Assembly: GCA_903858685.1 (NCBI GenBank)
Contig: CAIOJR010000190.1
Span: 1-46,259, forward strand
Length of the DNA: 46,259 bases
From: an uncultured Caulobacterales bacterium
GTDB taxonomy: Bacteria > Pseudomonadota > Alphaproteobacteria > Caulobacterales > Caulobacteraceae
Direction of reading: 5' to 3'
Below are positions 41,179 through 46,259 of this stretch, in pieces (the stretch's first letter is position 1; each line of letters starts with the position of its first letter). The notes beneath the pieces were generated by a model. It was not told where the DNA came from. It saw only the letters and a list, made by a program, of their open reading frames with translations, and made no database searches. The position numbers and the translations under genes are program-made.

Positions 41179-41601
41179 ATGTCAAGCCGCACTGTCTCCA
41201 GGCGCCGGATTGGCCTTCTTCTCGTGGCGGTCAGCCTGACCCTGTCCGGCGTCGCCGTCGCGGGTGAGAAAAAGGCGCAGAGCCATGCGACCAGTCCCTT
41301 GCCCTATCTGCGCTGTCCGTCCCTGACGGCCAATGTGGTGCGCGCCAACGGACATATGGGCGTGGTCACGATTGAGGCCGGCCTCGACATCCCTGATGAA
41401 AAGCTGCGCACCAAAGCCATGCAGTATCTGCCCAGGCTGAGGGACGGCTATAACCGCGCCCTGGCGGGCATCAGTCCCTCTACGCCGCGCGGCGGAACGC
41501 CGGATCTGGACCGCATCTCCCTCGCCATGCAGCAGGTGACGGATCGCATCCTCGGTCAGCCAGGGGCCAGGTTCCTGGTGGGATCGGTCATCGTCAACTG
41601 A
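41179..41601 (+). CDS. exported protein with Tat-like signal, unknown function
   Basis: A 140-residue protein. The N-terminus MSSRTVSRRRIGLLLVAVSL has twin arginines before a hydrophobic stretch, suggestive of Tat export, with cleavage near residue 30 (AVAGEKK). The mature domain includes GHMGVVTIEAGLDIPDEK, KAMQYLPRLRDGYNRAL and ILGQPGARFLVGSVIVN. The last part recalls FliL-like periplasmic domains in pattern, with paired strands ending in a V-x-V, but I cannot assign a family. Starts at 41089 and 41146 are possible; 41179 leaves the best signal peptide. It is the first of three small exported genes here, separated by phhB on the other strand. Confidence 0.7.
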   Translation: MSSRTVSRRRIGLLLVAVSLTLSGVAVAGEKKAQSHATSPLPYLRCPSLTANVVRANGHMGVVTIEAGLDIPDEKLRTKAMQYLPRLRDGYNRALAGISPSTPRGGTPDLDRISLAMQQVTDRILGQPGARFLVGSVIVN

Positions 41602-41612
41602 ATGGCCCGGTG

Positions 41613-41915
41613 CTAGTCGCTGCAGGGACAGATGGCGTTCATCCGTCTGGCCAGATCGAGGTCCCGCTGTGTCACGCCGCCTGATTCATGGGTCGTCAGC
41701 ACAACCTCCACCCGATTGTAGACATTGAACCATTCAGGATGGTGATCCTGCTTCTCCGCGATCAGGGCCGCTTGCGCCATAAACCCGAAGGCCTGGGCGA
41801 AGTCAGCGAACTGGAAATGGCGTTCGATGGCGGGTCGCGTGCGGTGGGGCGCCCACCCCGGAAGCAGGGCGGCGGCCTGAGACGGGGCGATAACGGGTGG
41901 AGGGGAGGGGCGCAT
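41613..41915 (-). CDS. phhB: pterin-4a-carbinolamine dehydratase
   Basis: A 100-residue enzyme that dehydrates 4a-hydroxytetrahydrobiopterin, supporting aromatic amino-acid hydroxylation; members also act in other cofactor pathways. The signature [20 protein letters not shown] then [16 protein letters not shown] is complete, with His58, His59 and His76 of the active site. Start 41915 (MRPSPP) gives the family length; the open frame to 41996 only adds a Ser/Ala-rich lead. No phenylalanine hydroxylase gene is in the window. The odd ending CPCSD adds two cysteines after the domain. Confidence 0.93.
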   Translation of the reverse strand: MRPSPPPVIAPSQAAALLPGWAPHRTRPAIERHFQFADFAQAFGFMAQAALIAEKQDHHPEWFNVYNRVEVVLTTHESGGVTQRDLDLARRMNAICPCSD

Positions 41916-42016
41916 GGTGGTGTCCGTCCTTTGAAACGCGGTCAGGGCGTCAGCAGACAAGGACAACGGCGCCGACCTTGCTGTCCCTGATCCCATACAA
42001 TGAGGAATGCCCCATT

Positions 42017-42445
42017 ATGGATCAGTTTGTCCGCGCCATCACGCAATTCTGTCTGGTGTTCGCCCTGGCCAGCGTCAGCCTGATCGCCGCTCCGGCCATG
42101 GGCGGTGCGGCCGCCATGGCTACGATCGTGGACAAGGCGCCGGATATGAATGGCGCGCCCACCTCCCGCCCCCCGCCTGCGTCCGCCATCCATCATGAAG
42201 GTCAATGCCATACGGTGACCCTGTGCGCCCCGACGCCTGTTCGCGCGCGCTGTCATCCCGTCCATGTCCGGCATGTGCGCCTCCATCGTCGCGAGGTGAT
42301 CAAGACCATCGTCGTCGTTCAGGAAGCGCCGCCTCCCGAGCCCATGATCATCGTCCTGCCGCCGCCCTGCCCGCCCCTGCCACCCACCCCGATCGACTAT
42401 CCTTCCGCTGTCCAGAACGGGTATCTGGTCTGGCCGAGCCGTTAA
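42017..42445 (+). CDS. small exported His/Pro-rich protein, unknown
   Basis: A 142-residue predicted protein. The ATG at 42017 follows GAGGAA by about 7 bases and yields a signal peptide (CLVFALASVSLIAAPAMGG, cleavage about residue 30). The mature part has a His/Cys/Arg-rich centre (HHEGQCHTVTLCAP, HPVHVRHVRLHRRE), a short strand KTIVVVQEA and a Pro-rich end (PPPCPPLPPTP). The His and Cys content suggests metal binding, but no family is recognised. Coding is supported by the signal peptide and by GC-rich third positions; still, it could be a chance frame. Confidence 0.5.
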   Translation: MDQFVRAITQFCLVFALASVSLIAAPAMGGAAAMATIVDKAPDMNGAPTSRPPPASAIHHEGQCHTVTLCAPTPVRARCHPVHVRHVRLHRREVIKTIVVVQEAPPPEPMIIVLPPPCPPLPPTPIDYPSAVQNGYLVWPSR

Positions 42446-42579
42446 TTTGCCCGTCTACGCGATTGTGACTTCAGCCTGTAATCGGTCCGCCATAATACCG
42501 CCTGCAGACTAGGATGCACTCAAGCGCCGACCACCCTTTGGATTCGGCCGTTCATTTCCAATGGGTTCGGAGGCCATGC

Positions 42580-42990
42580 ATGACAGTCGATTCCCGTCCC
42601 CTCCTCGGCCTTGAGTCGTGGGTGAAGGCAGGGTTCAGGCTCGTCCCTTGGCGCCCCGTCCGGTTGGCGATTCCGGCGGCGCTGCTGGGCGGCTTGGTTT
42701 TATCCGGATGTGGCGTCATGGCGCCGTTTCGCGCCGCCCCGCCCATAGCCGCGCCGACCGCCAGGCAGGCTCAGTTTGAATCCGCCCCGTCAATCCATCC
42801 GCTGCAGACGCCCGCGACATCGGCCGTCAGGCCCGTCAAGGCCAACAAGCCGAAAGCCGCCGCGGGTCTGGCTCCGGCCAGCCCGCCCGACCCGCGGCAT
42901 CGCCAGTATTTTGACGAACGTCGCCATCGTTTCTATTATTTCGACCCGGTGTTGAAGGCCTATTTCTGGGAAGACGGCGCGCCACGCTAG
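42580..42990 (+). CDS. small lipoprotein, unknown function
   Basis: A 136-residue lipoprotein with a well-placed GGAGG 7 bases before the ATG at 42580. The unusually long leader (about 48 residues) ends in lipobox LVLSGC. A Pro/Ala-rich linker follows, then a compact, aromatic C-terminus: RHRQYFDERRHRFYYFDPVL and KAYFWEDG, with several Tyr/Phe/Trp and Arg that may form a small beta unit. I do not recognise the family. It is on the same strand as the other two small exported genes, after 134 bases in which I see nothing else. Confidence 0.6.
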   Translation: MTVDSRPLLGLESWVKAGFRLVPWRPVRLAIPAALLGGLVLSGCGVMAPFRAAPPIAAPTARQAQFESAPSIHPLQTPATSAVRPVKANKPKAAAGLAPASPPDPRHRQYFDERRHRFYYFDPVLKAYFWEDGAPR

Positions 42991-43088
42991 GTCCTCTCCC
43001 GTTGCAGCGGTTGCCGCCTGGCGGAAGAGACCTGCTCCGGGTCAAAGGATTGGAGCGCGGAAATGGCTCATTCTGACCGCAAGTCGTT

Positions 43089-43340
43089 TCAGGAAACGGT
43101 GTCGTCGTCCGGGTCGTCGTCGTCGCTGTCGGTTGGCCCATGGTCGAAGCGCAAGAGGACGCCCGGTTGGCAGGCCAGGGCCGCGCATAATGCGTCCAGG
43201 GTCGTGAACCGCAGAGCCCGCGCCTGACCCGCTCTCAGAAGGGCCAGATTGGCCTCGGTCACGCCGACCCTGTCGGCGAGTTCGCTCATGGACATGCGTC
43301 GCTCATAGAGGACGTGGTCGAGCCGGATGCGGATAGCCAT
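43089..43340 (-). CDS. XRE-family regulator (YozG-like)
   Basis: An 83-residue helix-turn-helix protein. The domain starts at residue 3 (IRIRLDHVLYERRMSMSELA) with recognition region VGVTEANLALLRAGQARALR and LDALCAALACQPGVLL, which matches the short YozG-type XRE repressors. The C-terminus is an acidic tail of Asp residues (DSDDDDPDDD). It is 15 bases downstream of a DUF2975 membrane-protein gene on the same strand. XRE plus DUF2975 is a widespread pair in which the regulator probably controls its own unit. No toxin domain is seen, so it is not a toxin-antitoxin call. Confidence 0.87.
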   Translation of the reverse strand: MAIRIRLDHVLYERRMSMSELADRVGVTEANLALLRAGQARALRFTTLDALCAALACQPGVLLRFDHGPTDSDDDDPDDDTVS

Positions 43341-43355
43341 TCAGGTCGCCTCGGA

Positions 43356-43895
43356 TCAGATGGTGAGCTCAGCTTCACGCCTTAGCCGGGCTCCCTCGCG
43401 AAAAACTTCGGCCAGCACAAAGACGACGAGCACGGCGAACCAGACAGTGGGGTTGAACCAGGCCTCTTGGGAGGTCCTGTTCAGGCTGCGAACCGGCGCC
43501 GTCCAGGCCAGGATCGTTCGAACGCCATAGCTCGATATTTCCAAAGCCACCAGCACGCCGCCAATCAGTCGCAGTCGACCCACATTTTCGGGCCGGAAAG
43601 GGTCGCCCAGCGTCAGGGTCTCCATGACCCGCCGCAACCGGTTCAGAATGATGACCAGACAGGCGATATAGACCTCCGCCCCCATGAGAACCGCAGCCAG
43701 GGCCAGAGGCGGGACGGGCGAGACCAGAATGCGGCCATTGAACTGAAAGTGCACGCTGGATGTGAAGGGCAGATAGATCAGCACGGCCAGGCCCAATGGT
43801 CCAACGATCCCGGCCCCGATACACACAACTGCATAAACAACGTCCAGAACGACCTTCAGAAAGCTGGATACCGACTGTGGCCCAAGCGCACGCAT
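43356..43895 (-). CDS. DUF2975 membrane protein
   Basis: A 179-residue membrane protein with four hydrophobic helices (about residues 12-42, 60-85, 110-130 and 147-165). The middle contains LRRVMETLTLGDPFRPENVGRL in two adjoining parts, the cytoplasmic motif GDPF that marks DUF2975. The ATG at 43895 follows GAGG by 5 bases; the TTG at 43898 is less likely. Together with the XRE regulator downstream it forms a two-gene unit known in many bacteria, with no proven function; a membrane-stress or sensing role is a guess. Confidence 0.88.
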   Translation of the reverse strand: MRALGPQSVSSFLKVVLDVVYAVVCIGAGIVGPLGLAVLIYLPFTSSVHFQFNGRILVSPVPPLALAAVLMGAEVYIACLVIILNRLRRVMETLTLGDPFRPENVGRLRLIGGVLVALEISSYGVRTILAWTAPVRSLNRTSQEAWFNPTVWFAVLVVFVLAEVFREGARLRREAELTI

Positions 43896-44042
43896 CAATC
43901 CTCACCGCTCCTTGCGTCAGGATGCTGGACAGGGCGGACAGGCGCCGTCATGACGCTAGGCGCCTGTCCTGCGATCGCGTTCCTGATCCTGCCTGCGATA
44001 AGTCGTTCACGGCCAATGGTCACGTTAATGTTGAGAAACAAT

Positions 44043-44651
44043 ATGCTGTCCTTGCCGCCTGGCCAACGTCTTGTGGCCGCCACCCACAATCCCGGCAAGG
44101 CCAGGGAAATTGCCGCGCTGCTGGATGGGCGTTTCGAGACGGTGGCGGCGGGTGTGCTGGGGTTGGCGGAGCCGGAAGAGACCGAAGCCACTTTTATGGG
44201 CAACGCCGTGCTCAAGGCGCGGGCGGCCGCAGACGCTTGCGGGCTGGTGTCCATCGCTGATGATTCGGGTCTCTCGGTGCGCGCGCTTGGCGGCCAGCCC
44301 GGCGTCCTCTCCGCCAGATGGGCGGAGCGGGAAACGGATGGCCAACGTGATGTTGGAATGGCCATGGCGCGGATCGAGGCGGCGCTGAAGGCTGTAGAGA
44401 CCACAGATCACGCCGCATGGTTCACCTGCGCCCTGGCCGTGGCCTGGCCGGACGGTCCGGTGGTGTGCGTCGAGGGGCGGATCGAAGGTCGTCTGGCGTT
44501 TCCGGGACGGGGCCTGAACGGATTTGGTTATGATCCGGTCTTTGTCGCCGAAGGCATGAATCAGACGTTTGGCGAACTGGCTCCGGAGCACAAGGACGCG
44601 ATCAGCCATCGCGCGCGCGCCTTCGCCAAGCTCAAGGCCGCCTTGTTTTGA
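44043..44651 (+). CDS. rdgB: dITP/XTP pyrophosphatase RdgB
   Basis: A 202-residue house-cleaning enzyme that hydrolyses non-canonical purine triphosphates. The substrate motif ATHNPGKAREI begins at residue 13; then ETEATFMGNAVLKARAAADA, SIADDSGLSVRALGGQPGV, the FPGRGLNGFGYDPVFV core and ELAPEHKDAISHRARAF follow. Start ATG 44043 gives the usual length; ATG codons at 44016 and 44028 are in frame too, and the open frame back to 43467 is antisense to the DUF2975 gene. The stop TGA overlaps the TTG of hemW, so the two are translationally coupled, a conserved pair in proteobacteria. Confidence 0.95.
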   Translation: MLSLPPGQRLVAATHNPGKAREIAALLDGRFETVAAGVLGLAEPEETEATFMGNAVLKARAAADACGLVSIADDSGLSVRALGGQPGVLSARWAERETDGQRDVGMAMARIEAALKAVETTDHAAWFTCALAVAWPDGPVVCVEGRIEGRLAFPGRGLNGFGYDPVFVAEGMNQTFGELAPEHKDAISHRARAFAKLKAALF

Positions 44652-45799
44652 GCGCGCCCCCGCCTCTGGGCGTCTATATCCACTGGCCCTACTGCGCACG
44701 CATCTGTCCCTATTGCGACTTCAACGTCTATCGCGACCGGGGACGCGACGCCGAAAAGCGCGCCCTGGCCGAGGCGATCGCCGTCGATCTGGAGGCGCAA
44801 AGTCGCATGACCGGCCCCCGGCGGCTGGCGTCCATCTTCTTCGGCGGCGGTACGCCCTCGCTGATGACGCCCGATCAGGTCGCGCAGATTATTGACCTGT
44901 GCCGGCGACTTTGGCCGCAAGGCGATGCGCTGGAAATCAGTCTCGAGGCCAACCCCACGGACGCAGAGGCGGATCGATTCGCCGCCCTGTCCCAGGCGGG
45001 CGTCAATCGCCTGTCCCTCGGCGTGCAGAGTCTGGATGACGCCCAGCTTGCCTTTCTAGGTCGCAACCACAGCGCAACGGAAGCCCATCGCGCGGCGATT
45101 CTGGCGCGGCGGCTATTTGCACGCCTGTCCATCGACCTGATCTACGCCCTGCCGGGCCAGACCGAGGCTGGCTGGCGATCCGCCCTCAACCACGCCGTCG
45201 ATCTGGGGGCGGAGCACATCTCTCCCTATCAACTGACCATCGAACAGGGCACCGCGTTCGACCGCGCGGTGCGTCGCGGACGCCAGGCGCCGGTTGAATC
45301 CGAACTGGCCGCCCGTCTTTATGACGCCACCCAGGAGGTGCTGAGCTTGCGGGGATATTCCGCTTATGAAGTCTCAAACCATGCTCTGGGCGAGGCCGCG
45401 CGCTCCCGTCACAACCTCGTCTATTGGCGGGGAGAAGATTATATCGGCGTGGGTCCCGGCGCCCATGGCCGGCTGACCACGCCCGAGGGGCGGCTGGCGA
45501 CCGAGGCGGTTCCGGCGGTCGGCGCCTATATTGATCAGGTGCTGAACACCGGTCTCGGCTTCAAGAACCCTGAACGCCTTGATGGACTGGAACAGGCGCA
45601 GGAACGGCTTTTGATGGGGCTCCGCCTGTTGGAGGGGGTTCGCTGGACCGAACTCGCCCCCCTGGGGCTGCACCCCGCAGATCCACGTGTTCGAGATCTT
45701 GAATCCTATGGCCTCGTTGTCTGGGACGGTCTGAGACTGCGCGCCACATCGGACGGCCGCCGCATCCTGGACAGCGTCACCCGCGCCCTCGCCGCTTAG
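44648..45799 (+). CDS. hemW: HemW radical-SAM heme chaperone
   Basis: A 383-residue radical SAM protein. The cluster motif is C-x3-C-x2-C in YCARICPYCDFN (Cys16, Cys20, Cys23). The SAM-binding FFGGGTPSLM, SLEANPTDAEADRF and LSLGVQSLDDAQL motifs follow, with the family-specific IDLIYALPGQTEAGW and HNLVYWRGEDYIGVGPGAHG. The C-terminal HemN-like domain is present. HemW transfers heme to respiratory enzymes; it is often misnamed coproporphyrinogen oxidase, but the extra Cys of HemN is missing. The start is a TTG (44648) within TTGA, overlapping rdgB. Confidence 0.95.
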   Translation: MSAPPPLGVYIHWPYCARICPYCDFNVYRDRGRDAEKRALAEAIAVDLEAQSRMTGPRRLASIFFGGGTPSLMTPDQVAQIIDLCRRLWPQGDALEISLEANPTDAEADRFAALSQAGVNRLSLGVQSLDDAQLAFLGRNHSATEAHRAAILARRLFARLSIDLIYALPGQTEAGWRSALNHAVDLGAEHISPYQLTIEQGTAFDRAVRRGRQAPVESELAARLYDATQEVLSLRGYSAYEVSNHALGEAARSRHNLVYWRGEDYIGVGPGAHGRLTTPEGRLATEAVPAVGAYIDQVLNTGLGFKNPERLDGLEQAQERLLMGLRLLEGVRWTELAPLGLHPADPRVRDLESYGLVVWDGLRLRATSDGRRILDSVTRALAA

Positions 45800-45883
45800 C
45801 GCCAGGGTTGTGATCATTTCGCAACATTCACGCATAAAGAAGTCATAAATTCATCCCTGAGGAGATTTGTGGGTTGATAGCCA

Positions 45884-45893
45884 TGTGATCACA
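45884..45893. promoter_or_regulatory. palindromic site upstream of the TonB receptor
   Basis: A perfect 10-base palindrome, TGTGATCACA, 84 bases before the receptor's GTG. A second, imperfect dyad with GTTG/CAAC ends lies at 45807-45825 (GTTGTGATCATTTCGCAAC), also containing TGATCA. Two TGATCA-centred elements within about 80 bases suggest an operator for a receptor-specific regulator. The rest of 45800-45977 is AT-rich for this window and should hold the promoter; no gene is seen in it. Confidence 0.4.
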
Positions 45894-45977
45894 GCCAACA
45901 ATTCCTGATCAAGTTGTATTCTTTGCCGCGCAGGCGCTCTGCGTGACATGGCGCACAACCCATTCGGGAGCCAAAAC

Positions 45978-46259
45978 GTGAAACCATCCTCCATGCGCCA
46001 GCGCCTGCTGGCCTCCAGCATTATCTGCACCGCAATGGCCTTGACGGGCGCCGCCCAGGCAGCGGACACGGCTTCGACCGATGTTCAGGCTGTTGTGGTG
46101 ACCGGTTCGCGCATTCCTCAGCCGAACCTGCAATCGGCCAGCGCCGTTTCGGTGGTGACGAACGCCGACATCGTGGCGCAGGGCGCGACCCGCGTTGAAG
46201 ACATCATCAACACCCTGCCTCAGGCCTTCGCCTCGCAAGGCTCGACCATCTCCAACGGC
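45978..46259 (+). CDS. TonB-dependent receptor, N-terminal part
   Basis: The first 94 codons of an outer-membrane receptor that runs off the right edge. GGGAG precedes the GTG at 45978 by 7 bases; ATG at 45993 is an in-frame alternative. A signal peptide (ASSIICTAMALTGAAQAA) is cleaved near residue 29. The mature N-terminus DTASTDVQAVVVTGSRIPQP contains the TonB-box-like segment and the typical start of the plug domain, followed by SVVTNADIVAQGATRVEDII and NTLPQAF. The SRIPQPNLQS type is common in receptors for carbohydrates or other nutrients in Caulobacterales. The ligand cannot be told from this fragment. Confidence 0.88.
   Translation, partial: MKPSSMRQRLLASSIICTAMALTGAAQAADTASTDVQAVVVTGSRIPQPNLQSASAVSVVTNADIVAQGATRVEDIINTLPQAFASQGSTISNG

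Noticed and set aside
43089-43895. Toxin-antitoxin module (XRE plus partner).
   Set aside because: The partner is a four-helix DUF2975 membrane protein of the usual size for that family, with no toxin domain.
45884-45893. CRP site upstream of the TonB receptor.
   Set aside because: CRP needs TGTGA-N6-TCACA; here the half-sites abut without the spacer, so another regulator is more likely.

Overview
The window is a dense, high-GC chromosomal segment of an alphaproteobacterium, most probably of the order Caulobacterales. The evidence is the family content (CenR-type regulator, NtrZ-like protein, DUF1674, DUF1223 and DUF3576 proteins, DnaX without its zinc cysteines), the ffs-dnaX-ybaB-recR block, the pseudaminic-acid genes of the kind used for flagellin glycosylation, and a TonB receptor. 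The genus cannot be fixed from sequence reading alone. Almost all of it is ordinary core chromosome. No tRNA, rRNA operon, CRISPR array, insertion sequence or prophage is visible. Genes often overlap by ATGA/GTGA junctions or share stop codons, and only one interval longer than 300 bases (32067-32410) lacks a gene.

Layout. 1-9.8 kb: DUF1674 and creatininase-family genes; a CenR-like response regulator divergent from an L,D-transpeptidase-fold protein; an exported M28 peptidase overlapping an exported serine hydrolase; a nitroreductase, mtgA, a WD40 protein, an orphan exbD/tolR and asd. 9.8-17.6 kb: acetyltransferase, MAPEG protein, ccmAB divergent from acnA, a DUF1223 protein, and an ELM1-family gene overlapping greA. 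17.8-22.2 kb: a nonulosonic-acid (pseudaminate-type) cluster made of pseG, pseH, an SpsF-type nucleotidyltransferase, a PhyH-type dioxygenase and pseI. 22.2-25.3 kb: a second MAPEG protein, pheA, kdsB and a membrane-anchored cytochrome c. 25.3-28.5 kb: an NlpC/P60 endopeptidase overlapping an M17 aminopeptidase, and a TPR protein. 28.6-32.1 kb: alpha/beta hydrolase, MoeB/ThiF-like E1 enzyme, YggS, ThiE-like protein, NtrZ-like protein. 32.4-37.1 kb: DUF3576 lipoprotein, leuS, lptE, holA. 37.1-40 kb: recR, ybaB, dnaX and the SRP RNA gene on the minus strand. 40-43.9 kb: nudC, three small exported proteins of unknown function, phhB, and an XRE regulator with its DUF2975 membrane partner. 44-46.3 kb: rdgB, hemW and the start of a TonB-dependent receptor that runs off the right edge.

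How the genes work together. Several groups serve the envelope: peptidoglycan synthesis, crosslinking or peptide turnover (mtgA, L,D-transpeptidase fold, NlpC/P60 plus M17), LPS (kdsB makes CMP-Kdo, lptE takes part in LPS insertion), cytochrome c maturation plus a c-type cytochrome, and TonB-type transport. The nonulosonate cluster supplies the middle and late steps to CMP-pseudaminate. PseB, PseC and the transferase are not in the window. The most unusual element is the PhyH-type dioxygenase translated in one tight unit with the SpsF-type nucleotidyltransferase and the PseH acetyltransferase, which suggests an additional, oxidised or hydroxylated, nonulosonate or glycan product. Other points worth a second look are the terminator-like leader hairpin ahead of exbD, ccmAB without ccmC at its side, holA next to recR rather than parBA, and overlapping or non-ATG start codons.
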